From the NCBI GenBank assembly GCA_003170275.1, contig PNAM01000010.1, positions 239,230 through 303,229 of the forward strand: DNA of 64,000 nucleotides, read 5' to 3'. Both the position numbers and the translations under genes were made by a program. Below the pieces are notes generated by a model. The model did no database searches and was not told the origin of the DNA. It worked only from the letters and a program-made list of their open reading frames with translations. This stretch comes from Myxococcales bacterium. GTDB taxonomy: Bacteria > Myxococcota_A > Polyangia > Palsa-1104. Below, piece after piece: positions 10,383 to 19,045 of the stretch. Each line of letters opens with the position of its first letter. The stretch's first letter is position 1.

Positions 10383-11902
10383 GGGGCCTCCGTGCGGGCA
10401 GCGGCGTTCACGAACGTGGCCCTGGCCTTCAGCACCAGCGCCGGCCGATCGATCTTGCCGTTGACGTTGAGGGGCAACGCGTCGAGGCTGGCAACCCGGG
10501 CGGGGATCATGTAGGACGGCAGCCGGGTCTTGAGCTGCGCGAGCATCGCAGGAACCGAGTCGCGAAATCCCTCGAGGAACAGCGAGATCGTCAGGTTGCC
10601 GCCTGCGTCGGGGCAGGCCACCGCGGCGACGTGCTTGAGCCCGGTGAGCTCGCGCACGTGGTGCTCGATCTCGCTGAGCTCGACACGAAAGCCCTGCACC
10701 TTCACCTGTTGGTCGATGCGCCCGCAATACTGCACGTCGCCGGCCGAATCCTGAAGGCACAGATCCCCGGTGCGGTAGTAGGTGCGCTCGTCGTGGCGGA
10801 AGAACGCCTCGCGGTTCTTGACCGAATTGTTCCAGTAGCCGGGGGTGAGCTGCCGGCCCGTCAGGCACAGCTCGCCCTTGTCTCCGGTCGCGACGGGGCG
10901 ATGCTGCTCGTCGACGATGAGGATGCCCATGCCCTGCATGGGAGCGCCGATGCTGACGATGCCGTTGAGCGCCTTGTGCGGCTGCCCCCGTTCGCAGTCG
11001 TAGGTGAGGCAAAAGATGGTCGCCTCGGTCGGGCCGTAGACGTTCTGCACCCGCGCATTGGGTACGCACGCCGACCATTCGGTCACCAGGTCGTCGTATA
11101 GCGCCTCGCCGCAGAACAGCGAGTAGCGCATCTTGGGCAGTTGGATCTCGGAGAAGAACGGACGCAGGTGCGCCAACATCGACGGCACCATCAGCGCGCA
11201 GGTGAGCTCCTGCTCCTCGAACAGCCGATAGATGTAGGTGTACTTGATGGCATCGGCCGGCACCGTGTAGGCGCAGGCGCCGAGCGTGAGCGGCACGCAG
11301 TAGGACATGAGCGACAGATCGAACGTGAGATCGAACATCTGCAGGAAGCGATCGCGCTCATCGAGTGCGTAGCCGAGCGCGCGGAAGGCGTCGAGGAACG
11401 CGGCAAGCGCGCCGTGCGTGATGGGCACGCCCTTGGGCACGCCGGTAGAGCCGGAGGTGAACAGGATGTACGCGATGTCTTCGCTGCGCTGCGTCGCGGG
11501 CGGCGCGAGGATCGCCGGGCCTGGCTCGAGACCCACGGTCTCGACGAAGGCCGCCGCCGTCGCCTGGGCGAGGCCCGCGAACTGGTCGACCATGCGGCTG
11601 GAGAGCACCACGGCCACGCCGGCTTGATCGACGATGCTGGCGTTGCGCGCGGCCGGCGTCGTCGGCCCGAGCGGCACCATGGTCTTGCCCGCGAACCACA
11701 CCGCCAGGATCGCCGCGTAGGTTTCCAGGTCGTCGTAGGCGAGGATGCCGATGTTCTGCTCGCCGGCGAAGTCGCGCTCGATCCGGCTGCGAATCGCACC
11801 CACGGTCTCGGCTAATGTTCGATAGGTAATGAACCGATCGCGAATGTAGAACGCGTTGCGATCGGCAAATCCGGCGCAGCTCCGTTGCAGAAGATCGAGC
11901 AT
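10379..11902 (-). CDS. AMP-forming amino-acid/acyl ligase (DltA-like, cassette 1)
   Basis: An ANL-superfamily adenylation enzyme of 507 residues, the length of DltA. Core motifs are in order: P-loop LFTSGSTGVPKG (about 148-159), FDLTFDLS (about 190-197), NVYGPTEAT, YRTGDL, the hinge QVKVQGFRVELSEIE, and the catalytic lysine in NVNGKIDR. The Asp in FDLS corresponds to the residue that binds the substrate amino group in DltA and NRPS adenylation domains, which favours an amino acid. It would load the adjacent carrier protein. It starts three bases after the GNAT gene stop. Confidence 0.85.
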   Translation of the reverse strand: MLDLLQRSCAGFADRNAFYIRDRFITYRTLAETVGAIRSRIERDFAGEQNIGILAYDDLETYAAILAVWFAGKTMVPLGPTTPAARNASIVDQAGVAVVLSSRMVDQFAGLAQATAAAFVETVGLEPGPAILAPPATQRSEDIAYILFTSGSTGVPKGVPITHGALAAFLDAFRALGYALDERDRFLQMFDLTFDLSLMSYCVPLTLGACAYTVPADAIKYTYIYRLFEEQELTCALMVPSMLAHLRPFFSEIQLPKMRYSLFCGEALYDDLVTEWSACVPNARVQNVYGPTEATIFCLTYDCERGQPHKALNGIVSIGAPMQGMGILIVDEQHRPVATGDKGELCLTGRQLTPGYWNNSVKNREAFFRHDERTYYRTGDLCLQDSAGDVQYCGRIDQQVKVQGFRVELSEIEHHVRELTGLKHVAAVACPDAGGNLTISLFLEGFRDSVPAMLAQLKTRLPSYMIPARVASLDALPLNVNGKIDRPALVLKARATFVNAAARTEAP

Positions 11903-11905
11903 GGG

Positions 11906-12577
11906 TCACACGGCTCGTTGCCAGAGCAGCCGCCCGCTGCCTGGAAAGAGCGCCCGCAGCGCAGCGTTGTCCGAGTGGGTGCGCTGGGCTATTGCGAATC
12001 CGGCGTTGGAGAACGCTCTGGTGCTGCGCTCGTTCTCGAGCACGGACTGGATCTGCGCCTGGCGCACCTGCGGATAATCGACGCGACAGCGCGCGAGCAC
12101 GTGCTCGATGGTGCGAGCGGTGACCCGCTTTCCGCGCGCGTGCGTGCCGACGAAGACCGCCTCGATCTGCAGGGTGCCCGGCTCGCGCTTGAGCTCGATC
12201 TCGGAGAGCAGCTTCAGTCGCGGCTGCGCCTTCACCCATCGCTCTGCGCCAAGCACGTGCGACAACAGGGTGGCGCGGATCAGGTTGCTCGGCGGGTTGC
12301 CCAGGTTCTCGATCCAGGCCGCCACGCAGCCGATCTGATTGCCGTCGGACAGCGCGATCGTGAAGCTCTCGCAGCACAGCTCGCTGCCGGGAACATCTTC
12401 GCCGAGCATGGCGTTGACGGTCGACGACAGCGCCGCCCGATCCAGGTCGAAGACCTTTTCGTAGACGGTGTGAGGCGATCCAGATCGTTCAGCTTCGAGG
12501 ATCGCTGCCGTACAGAAATCGATGTCGGCGAGGGTCGCCTGTCTATAGGAGAGCTCGTCCATACCGACGGCAGCCAT
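11906..12577 (-). CDS. GNAT-family N-acyltransferase (cassette 1)
   Basis: About 223 residues with an acetyl-CoA-dependent GNAT fold. The cofactor region is recognisable as EAVFVGTHARGKRVTARTIE, and the C-terminal SVLENERSTRAFSNAGF matches the family pattern N-x-x-A-x3-Y/F-x2-GF. The frame is open to 12661. I chose ATG 12577 because a purine-rich TGAGG lies at good spacing; ATG 12562 is the alternative. It lies between an O-antigen-ligase-like gene and the AMP-ligase. A likely job is acylating the amino group of the carrier-bound amino acid or of a sugar. That function is inference. Confidence 0.65.
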   Translation of the reverse strand: MAAVGMDELSYRQATLADIDFCTAAILEAERSGSPHTVYEKVFDLDRAALSSTVNAMLGEDVPGSELCCESFTIALSDGNQIGCVAAWIENLGNPPSNLIRATLLSHVLGAERWVKAQPRLKLLSEIELKREPGTLQIEAVFVGTHARGKRVTARTIEHVLARCRVDYPQVRQAQIQSVLENERSTRAFSNAGFAIAQRTHSDNAALRALFPGSGRLLWQRAV

Positions 12578-12600
12578 CCTCCCTGCCTCACCCGGAGTTG

Positions 12601-13776
12601 TCAAGACGCCGGCGGCGCTACGCGTGGGACGGTCGTGGCGACCAGCCCGAGCAAGAGCCACACGTGGCGGAAGTCTTCGACGTCGATGGTGAGCGCGTCG
12701 AAGAGCGTCGCGCCGAGGCCGGCCAGTAGCGCGAGCTGAAGCGCATCGCCCTGGACCCGGAGCGCACGAAGCCCAGCGCGTAGCGCGAACGCCAGGAGCA
12801 GCGCAAACGCCAAGAGGGCCGGGATGCCGAGCGTCGCGGCGAGGTCGGGCGCCGTCGAGTGCGCGTCCCAGCCGTACAGCTCGTCGGCCGCGCCCGGCCA
12901 GCCCGCCACGGCGGCGACCGCGTTGGGACCGTGTCCCTGCAGCGGATGTTCGGCGGCGCGCTCGAGCGCCGAGGTGACGATGCGCCAGCGGATGCCGGGC
13001 GCCGCGCTGAAGTGAACGCCCGCCTGGTCGCCGTGCACGTCGAGCCGCATCGAGGCGAGCGCGGCCAGCGCCAGAAGCGCCAGCCCGGCGCTCGCCAGGC
13101 GCGTGCGACCGTCACGCAGCACGAGCACCAACAGCCCGCCCGCCACCACCGCCAGCAGGGTGCGCGTCAGCGTGAGCAGCACGGTCAACCCGATGAGCGC
13201 CAATAGGAGGCGGCGCCAGCGCGCGCCGAACAGCCGCTCCCCGTCGACCACCAGCACCAGGATCGGCACCAGCGAGACCGCCGCCAGCATTCCCACGCCG
13301 CACACACCGGCCGGACGCAGCGCCAGGCCGAGCTCGCCCGTGCCGACGAACAGCGGGGAGACGCTCACGCCGGCGAGCGTCAAGCCGGCGGCCACCAGCC
13401 CCACGGCGCACACCCCCGCTGCGCCGCACACCCACGCGCGTACGATCCGATCGCGCCGCGCGGCATCGCGCCCGAGCGAGCGCGCCACCACCATCACCAC
13501 CACCAGCTCGCCGAGCCCGAGCAGCTTGTACCCACCCGAGTCGTTGCGATAGGCCGACCACGCCGCGCACGCCAGGTAACCGATCGCCGCCCACAGCTCG
13601 CCGCTCAGGCGCGGCCGCGGCGCGCGTCGGGTCAGCCACGCCACGCCGAGCGCGAGCGCCGCCAGCGGCAGGAGCGCATCGGCCCACTCGGCGTGCACCG
13701 GCACCGGCGGCGCGGGCTGGTCCACCGCCATCAGGGCGACGAAGCCCAGGAACGCGAGCTCGGCGAGCCGCAGCAC
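12601..13776 (-). CDS. O-antigen ligase/polymerase-family membrane protein (WaaL/Wzy-like)
   Basis: About 391 residues with many hydrophobic helices. The large periplasmic loop contains HPLQGHGPN and WDAHSTAPDLAATLGIPAL, matching the family pattern HP..G.G.....AHN..L..l...G. Such proteins either polymerise undecaprenyl-linked repeats or ligate them to lipid A core. The open frame reaches a TTG at 13830, three bases from the divergent aguB start; GTG 13776 gives a better membrane N-terminus and is preferred. It is the first gene of the minus-strand operon with cassette 1, so the acylation enzymes probably act on its glycan. Confidence 0.7.
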   Translation of the reverse strand: MLRLAELAFLGFVALMAVDQPAPPVPVHAEWADALLPLAALALGVAWLTRRAPRPRLSGELWAAIGYLACAAWSAYRNDSGGYKLLGLGELVVVMVVARSLGRDAARRDRIVRAWVCGAAGVCAVGLVAAGLTLAGVSVSPLFVGTGELGLALRPAGVCGVGMLAAVSLVPILVLVVDGERLFGARWRRLLLALIGLTVLLTLTRTLLAVVAGGLLVLVLRDGRTRLASAGLALLALAALASMRLDVHGDQAGVHFSAAPGIRWRIVTSALERAAEHPLQGHGPNAVAAVAGWPGAADELYGWDAHSTAPDLAATLGIPALLAFALLLAFALRAGLRALRVQGDALQLALLAGLGATLFDALTIDVEDFRHVWLLLGLVATTVPRVAPPAS

Positions 13777-13832
13777 CGCCCGACCATAGCAGTATTGACA
13801 GAGGGGCGCGGGGGCGGCAGGCTTCGTCAACG

Positions 13833-14723
13833 ATGTTGGACAAGTTTACCGTCGGGCTGGTGCAGATGCGCTGCTCGACCGACGCCCGCGAGAACCTCGA
13901 CAAGGCGGTGGCGCGCACGCGCGAGGCCGCCAAGAAGGGCGCGCAGATCGTCTGCCTGCAGGAGCTGTTTCGCACGCCGTACTTCTGCCAGATCGAGGAG
14001 CACGCCAACTTCGATCTCGCCGAGCCGATCCCCGGCCCCTCGACCGAGGTGCTGTGCAAGGTCGCCAAGGACGCGGGCGTGGTGATCATCGCGTCGCTGT
14101 TCGAGCGGCGCGCCGCCGGCGTGTACCACAACACCGCGGCGATCCTCGACGCCGACGGCAGCTTGCGCGGGCTCTACCGCAAGATGCACATCCCGGACGA
14201 CCCGCTGTATTTCGAAAAGTTCTACTTCGCGCCGGGCGATCTGGGCTTCCGCGCCTACGACACCCGCTTCGGCAAGGTCGGCACGTTGGTGTGCTGGGAC
14301 CAGTGGTACCCCGAGGGCGCACGACTGACCGCGCTGCAGGGCGCCGACGTGCTGTTCTACCCGACCGCCATCGGCTGGCACCCGAAGGAGAAGGCCGAGT
14401 TCGGCGCGGCGCAGTCGTCCGCGTGGCAGACCATGCAGCGCGCGCACGCGATCGCCAACGGCGTGTACGTGGCGGCGGTCAACCGCGTGGGGCACGAGCC
14501 TGGCCCGCCCGGTGGCGACGGGATCGAGTTCTTCGGCGGCTCGTTCGTGTGCGATCCGTTCGGCGTGATCTTGAAAGAGGCGTCGCGCACCGACGAGGAG
14601 ATCGTGGTCGTCGAGTGCGATCGCAAGCACCAGGAGACGGTGCGGCGCCACTGGCCGTTCCTGCGCGACCGCCGCATCGACGCGTACGGGCAGATCACCA
14701 AGCGGTTCATTGATCCTGAGTGA
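13833..14723 (+). CDS. aguB: N-carbamoylputrescine amidase
   Basis: Carbon-nitrogen hydrolase of 296 residues that converts N-carbamoylputrescine to putrescine, CO2 and ammonia. The catalytic triad is visible: Glu44 (LQELFRTPYF), Lys117 (RKMHIPDDP) and Cys154 (LVCWDQWYPE). The long PDDPLYFEKFYFAPGD segment is characteristic of AguB rather than other nitrilases. aguA follows after seven bases, so the pair completes the agmatine-to-putrescine route. A perfect TTGACA lies at 13795-13800 upstream, but no convincing -10 follows it. Confidence 0.94.
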   Translation: MLDKFTVGLVQMRCSTDARENLDKAVARTREAAKKGAQIVCLQELFRTPYFCQIEEHANFDLAEPIPGPSTEVLCKVAKDAGVVIIASLFERRAAGVYHNTAAILDADGSLRGLYRKMHIPDDPLYFEKFYFAPGDLGFRAYDTRFGKVGTLVCWDQWYPEGARLTALQGADVLFYPTAIGWHPKEKAEFGAAQSSAWQTMQRAHAIANGVYVAAVNRVGHEPGPPGGDGIEFFGGSFVCDPFGVILKEASRTDEEIVVVECDRKHQETVRRHWPFLRDRRIDAYGQITKRFIDPE

Positions 14724-14730
14724 GGCCCGA

Positions 14731-15807
14731 ATGAAACGCCCGCAGGGGGAGGATCCGGCGGGGCTGGGCTTCCGCATGCCGGCCGAGTGGGAGCCGCACG
14801 CCGCCACCTGGATCGCCTGGCCGCACCAGCGCAGCGACTGGCCGGGCAAGTTCGAGCCGATCCCGTGGGTCTACGGCGAGGTGGTGCGCCACCTGATTCC
14901 GGGCGAGCGCGTGCGCATCCTGGTGAAGAGCGAGCCGCACGAAAAGAGCGCGCGCAAGATCCTGCAGCGGGTGGGCGTCGATGCGGCGCGCGTCGAGTTC
15001 TTGCGCGTGCCCACCGATCGCTCGTGGACGCGCGACTTCTGCCCGCTGTTCGTGCGCGACCGCGACGGCGAGGTGGCGATCACCAACTGGAAGTTCAACG
15101 GCTGGGCCAAGTATCCCAACCACAAGCTCGACGACGCGGTGCCCGATCTGCTGGCGCGCAAGCTCAAGCGGCGGCAGTGGAAGCCGGTCACGCTGGTCAA
15201 GAACAAGTCGCGCCGGCTGGTGCTCGAAGGCGGCAGCATCGACGTCAACGGGCGCGGCACGTTGCTCACCACCGAAGAGTGCCTGTTGTCGCCGGTGCAG
15301 GCGCGCAACCCGGGCGTGAGCAAGGAGGGGCTCGAGCAGGCGCTCGGCGCGTACCTCGGGATCAAGAAGGTGCTGTGGCTCGGCGAGGGGATCGTCGGCG
15401 ACGACACGCACGGGCACGTCGACGATCTGGCGCGCTTCGTCGACGCGCGCACGGTGGTGGTGTGCGTGGAGGACGATCCGCTCGACGACAACTTCTACCG
15501 ACTGCGCGAGAACGCGCGCCGGCTCGAGCACATGACCGACCAGGATGGCAATCCGCTGCGCGTGCTGCCGCTGCGCATGCCCGCGCCGGTCACGCTCGAC
15601 GGGCAGCGCCTGCCGGCCAGCTACGCCAACTTCTACATCGGCAACGCCGCGGTGCTGGTGCCGACCTTCAATGACCCGAACGATCGGCGCGCGATCGCGC
15701 TGCTCACCGACGTGTTTCCGGGCAAGCGCGTGGTCGGGATCCACGCGCTCGATCTGGTGTGGGGCCTCGGCACGCTGCACTGCATGACCCAGCAAGAGCC
15801 GGCGTAG
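14731..15807 (+). CDS. aguA: Agmatine deiminase
   Basis: Guanidino-group hydrolase of the pentein fold, 358 residues, which turns agmatine into N-carbamoylputrescine and ammonia. Diagnostic features are WPHQRSDWP near the N-terminus, DRSWTRDFCP, VLEGGSIDVNG, the DDTHGHVDDLARF histidine motif, and the catalytic cysteine in GTLHCMTQQ (Cys351). The ATG at 14731, with GAGG five bases before it, is preferred to an upstream in-frame ATG at 14710 that lies inside aguB. The product feeds AguB. The next gene starts two bases after the stop. Confidence 0.95.
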   Translation: MKRPQGEDPAGLGFRMPAEWEPHAATWIAWPHQRSDWPGKFEPIPWVYGEVVRHLIPGERVRILVKSEPHEKSARKILQRVGVDAARVEFLRVPTDRSWTRDFCPLFVRDRDGEVAITNWKFNGWAKYPNHKLDDAVPDLLARKLKRRQWKPVTLVKNKSRRLVLEGGSIDVNGRGTLLTTEECLLSPVQARNPGVSKEGLEQALGAYLGIKKVLWLGEGIVGDDTHGHVDDLARFVDARTVVVCVEDDPLDDNFYRLRENARRLEHMTDQDGNPLRVLPLRMPAPVTLDGQRLPASYANFYIGNAAVLVPTFNDPNDRRAIALLTDVFPGKRVVGIHALDLVWGLGTLHCMTQQEPA

Positions 15808-15809
15808 CG

Positions 15810-16424
15810 GTGGCGCGGCGCGCGAGCCTCTCGCTGGTGCGCGAGCACATGGGGCAGCTCGCGGCGTGCACGCGCTGCCCGCAGATGGGCAAGCCGGTGG
15901 TGATGGGACTGCCGGTGGTGTCCGAAGTGATCTTGATCGGCCAGGCGCCGGGCGACAAGGAGCCGGTGCTGGGCCGGCCGTTCGCGTGGACCGCCGGCAA
16001 GAACCTGTTCAAGTGGTTCGGCCGGCTGGGCGTCGACGAGCAGACCTTTCGCGAGCGCGTGTACATGGCCGCGGTGTGCCGCTGCTTTCCGGGCAAGAAT
16101 CCCAAGGGCGGCGATCGCGTGCCGTCCGAGGAGGAGATCGAAAAATGCGCGCCGTGGCTCGAGCGCGAGATCGAACTGCTCCAGCCGAAGCTGCTGATCC
16201 CGGTCGGGCGCCTGGCGATCGAACGGTTCCTGCCAGCCGCGCCGCTGGCCGAGCAGATCGGCAAGACCCACACGATCGAGCGTGGGCGCCGCGTGATCGA
16301 CGTGGTGCCGCTGCCGCATCCGTCGGGCGCGTCGACCTGGTATCACATGGAGCCGGGCAAGACGCTGACTACGCGCGCGCTGGAGCTGATCGGGCGGCAT
16401 CCGGCTTGGGGAAAGATCCGGTAG
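15810..16424 (+). CDS. Uracil-DNA glycosylase superfamily protein (family 4-like, Fe-S)
   Basis: A 204-residue protein starting at GTG 15810. Motif 1 appears as IGQAPGDKEPVLGRPFAWTAG, and the C-terminal HPSG motif as LPHPSGASTW. Four cysteines suited to a 4Fe-4S cluster are present: CTRC near the N-terminus, then Cys in AVCRCFPGKN and in EEIEKCAPWLE. The family removes uracil from DNA. The region after the second Cys pair (GKNPKGGDRVPSEEE) differs from textbook family 4 members, so this may be a distinct subfamily. It is close behind aguA, but the functional link is unclear. Confidence 0.8.
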   Translation: MARRASLSLVREHMGQLAACTRCPQMGKPVVMGLPVVSEVILIGQAPGDKEPVLGRPFAWTAGKNLFKWFGRLGVDEQTFRERVYMAAVCRCFPGKNPKGGDRVPSEEEIEKCAPWLEREIELLQPKLLIPVGRLAIERFLPAAPLAEQIGKTHTIERGRRVIDVVPLPHPSGASTWYHMEPGKTLTTRALELIGRHPAWGKIR

Positions 16425-16459
16425 CTCCAAAGCCTGCCGCACCCGCACCCACCCCCACA

Positions 16460-17248
16460 CTACGCAGGCGACACGCGCGGCAGCTCGAGCACGAACCGTT
16501 CGCCGCGACCCACACGCGCGCTGGCGCGGATCCGGCCGCCGTGCGCTTGCGCAACCTCGGAAGCAACCCGCAACGCAAGGGTCGTCCCAGGCGGCGCGGT
16601 GTTCGGGCGCAAGCCGTAGGCGACTGCCGGCAGGCGCTCGAGCGCGTCGACGGCCGCGCGGTTGCCGTGGCTGTCGATCTCGACCCGCGCCTGCGCGTCG
16701 TCTTCCGACACGGTGATCACCAGCTCGTCTACGCCGCGCCGCACCACCCACAACAAGATGCGCAGCCCATTGAGCAGCCGCGCGCGCTCGCCCAGCACGC
16801 GCGCCGGCCCCGCGCGCAGGATCACCGATGGTCCCTCGCTGGTGAACGGCGGCGCGCCCACCACCTCGCGCACCAGCTCTGCCAGATCGATCTCGTCGCG
16901 CGCGAGCCGCTCGGGGCGCCGCGGCAGGTGCGCCAGCTCCTCGACCAGCGTGCGCAGCTCGTCGACCGAGCGGACCAGCGCGTGCAGCCGCTCGGGCGTG
17001 CCGTTGCGCGGCGTGAGCGCGGCGAGCCCGGTCCGCAACGCCTGCAGTGGCGCGTCCAGATCGGCCGCCGCCTCGGCCAGGAACCGGTCGCGCCGCTCGA
17101 CGGCCAGGCGCTCTGCTTGCTCGGCCCGCAAGGCGCGGCCCCGCAGCCGCCAGGCCCACAGCATCAGCCCGGCGAGCAGCACCGCAATTCCCACGACCAG
17201 ATACAGCTCCACGATCGCAAGAGCAGCAAGACGCATGCCCCATGGCAC
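16460..17248 (-). CDS. Degenerate sensor histidine kinase-like protein
   Basis: A 262-residue protein with one N-terminal membrane helix (about 8-33), a helical DHp-like segment and a C-terminal ATPase-like domain. The H-box position reads AEAAADLDAPLQAL, so the phospho-acceptor histidine and its acidic partner are not conserved. The N-box asparagine is also not recognisable (NGLRILLWVVRRG) and the DxGxG motif is missing (IDSHGN). GTTLALRVASEVAQAHGGRI still resembles the last ATP-lid motif. It therefore looks like a pseudokinase. No response-regulator gene is adjacent. MRLAALA (17236) is an alternative start. Confidence 0.6.
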   Translation of the reverse strand: MPWGMRLAALAIVELYLVVGIAVLLAGLMLWAWRLRGRALRAEQAERLAVERRDRFLAEAAADLDAPLQALRTGLAALTPRNGTPERLHALVRSVDELRTLVEELAHLPRRPERLARDEIDLAELVREVVGAPPFTSEGPSVILRAGPARVLGERARLLNGLRILLWVVRRGVDELVITVSEDDAQARVEIDSHGNRAAVDALERLPAVAYGLRPNTAPPGTTLALRVASEVAQAHGGRIRASARVGRGERFVLELPRVSPA

Positions 17249-17278
17249 GAGCGACCCGTCGCCCTAGCATTGATCTCA

Positions 17279-19045
17279 ATGGTGAACCCGCCGCCGCCGG
17301 GGAGGCTCGGCCGTACCTTCCACGACACGCTGTCGGGCTATCTGCGCGGGCTGTCGCCACACTCGCGACGCTTCTGGCTGTTGGTGCCGCTCACCGGGGC
17401 GATCGCCGGGCTGGCCGCCGTCGGGTCGGTGCACTACCTGCAGCTCATCCAGCGGCTCGGCTGGGGCGAGCCCGACGATCTGCTGCGCGGCGCGCGCGCG
17501 GCGTCGTGGCTGCGGCGGCTGACGGTGCCGGCGATCGGCGGCGTGGTGCTGGTGGCGATCGAGCTCTTGTTGCACGCGCAGCCGCAGGGCCACGGCACGT
17601 CGCACCTGATCGAAGCGATCTGGGTGCGGCAGGGAAAGGTGCGGCTGCGCTCGGCGATCGCGCACGGCCTGTTGTGCCTGACGGTGGTCGGGTTGGGGGC
17701 GTCGCTCGGCCGTGAGGGCGCGCTGGTCTACTTCGGCGCCGCCACCGGCTCGTGGCTCGGCCGGCGCTTCGGCATCGAGGGTGATCAGCTCAAGCTGCTG
17801 GTCGCGTGCGGCGCGTCGGCCGGCATCGCGGCGGCCTACAACACGCCGATCGGCGGCGCGCTGTTCGCCCTCGAGGTGTTCCTCGGCGGCCTGGCGCTCG
17901 ATCTGTACGGCCCGCTGATCTTCGCCTCGGTGACCGCGACGCTGATCTCGCGCGCGCTCCTGTTCGACCACCCGAGCTACGTGATCCCGCACTATCGGCT
18001 CGAGCACGCCTCGGAGCTGTTGCTCTACCTGGTGCTCGGCGTGATCATCGGCGGACTGTCCGCGGTGCTGGTCACCACCGTCGAGGTCTCGACCAAATGG
18101 GTCGCCGCGCTACCGCGCAGGCTCAAGCGCTTTCTGCCCATCCCCGCGCTGGTGCTGGTGGGCGCGGTGGGCATCTTCTACCCTGAGGTCTTCGGCAACG
18201 GCTACTTCACGGTCAACCAGGCGCTCGCCGGCGGGCTGGCGCTGCAGCTCCTGCTGATCCTGCCGCTGCTCAAGCTGTTGTGCTCGACCCTGTGCGCGTC
18301 GGCGGGCGTCCCCGGCGCGCTGTTCACGCCATCATTATATATAGGCGGCCTGGCGGGCGGCGCGTTCGGCGTGGCCGCGCACCACCTGTTCCCCAACGTG
18401 GTCGGCTCGACCGGCGGCTACGTGCTGGTGGGGATGGGCGCGATCCTGGCCGGCTCGACCCACGCCACGCTGGCCGCGGCGCTGCTGCTGTTCGAGCTGA
18501 CCGGCAGCTACGATCTGATCTTGCCGCTGCTCGCCGCCTCGGTCGTCGCCACCGCGGTGAGCCGCTCGATCACGCCGGAGTCGATCTACACCGCGCCGCT
18601 CAAGCGCCGCGGGGTCGAGCTGCCGCGCATCGCGCGCCCGGCGTGGATGCAGCGCGAGGGTGTGCGATCGCTGGTGCGTGACGATGCGCCGCGCGTGCCG
18701 CTCGACGCCAGCCTCGAGACCGTGCTGCTGAAGCTGGCCCAGCTCGGCGACGGCGACGAGCTCTACGCGATCGACGCCGCCGGCGGCTTGCGCGGCGCGA
18801 TCTCGCTCGAGGCCGTTCGCCAGGTGCTCGCCGAGCAGCCCGAGCTGCGCCTGATCGTCGCCGCCGATCTGCTGCACGCCACCCCGGCGGTCTCGGTCGA
18901 CGCGTCGCTGTGGGACGTCACCCGCCGCGCGCTCGCCAGCGGCACCGGCCACCTCCCGGTCCTCTCGCCGCGCGAAGGCAACCGCTTCGTCGGCACCATC
19001 TCGATCCGCGAAATCCTCGCCGCCGCCGCCAAACCCGGCGCTTAG
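17279..19045 (+). CDS. ClC-type chloride channel/antiporter with C-terminal CBS domains
   Basis: A 588-residue ClC membrane protein. The gating-glutamate motif is GREGA at about residues 145-149, and the third filter motif GALFTPSLYIGG is at about 346-357. The first filter motif reads GHGTSH instead of GSGIP, so anion selectivity may differ. NTPIGGALFALEV is also typical. After the last helix, two CBS-like segments run from about 465 to the end. The ATG at 17279 follows the divergent kinase-like gene. The 3' end overlaps the convergent FHA gene by four bases. A run of A+T-rich codons encodes PSLYIG (18329-18343). Confidence 0.88.
   Translation: MVNPPPPGRLGRTFHDTLSGYLRGLSPHSRRFWLLVPLTGAIAGLAAVGSVHYLQLIQRLGWGEPDDLLRGARAASWLRRLTVPAIGGVVLVAIELLLHAQPQGHGTSHLIEAIWVRQGKVRLRSAIAHGLLCLTVVGLGASLGREGALVYFGAATGSWLGRRFGIEGDQLKLLVACGASAGIAAAYNTPIGGALFALEVFLGGLALDLYGPLIFASVTATLISRALLFDHPSYVIPHYRLEHASELLLYLVLGVIIGGLSAVLVTTVEVSTKWVAALPRRLKRFLPIPALVLVGAVGIFYPEVFGNGYFTVNQALAGGLALQLLLILPLLKLLCSTLCASAGVPGALFTPSLYIGGLAGGAFGVAAHHLFPNVVGSTGGYVLVGMGAILAGSTHATLAAALLLFELTGSYDLILPLLAASVVATAVSRSITPESIYTAPLKRRGVELPRIARPAWMQREGVRSLVRDDAPRVPLDASLETVLLKLAQLGDGDELYAIDAAGGLRGAISLEAVRQVLAEQPELRLIVAADLLHATPAVSVDASLWDVTRRALASGTGHLPVLSPREGNRFVGTISIREILAAAAKPGA

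Noticed and set aside
13795-13823. Sigma70 promoter for aguB from a perfect TTGACA
   Set aside because: No acceptable -10 hexamer exists at 16-18 bases spacing.
15866-17278. Long N-terminal extension of the ClC frame
   Set aside because: The extension is Arg/Ala-rich and runs through the UDG and kinase-like genes; ClC similarity starts at ATG 17279.
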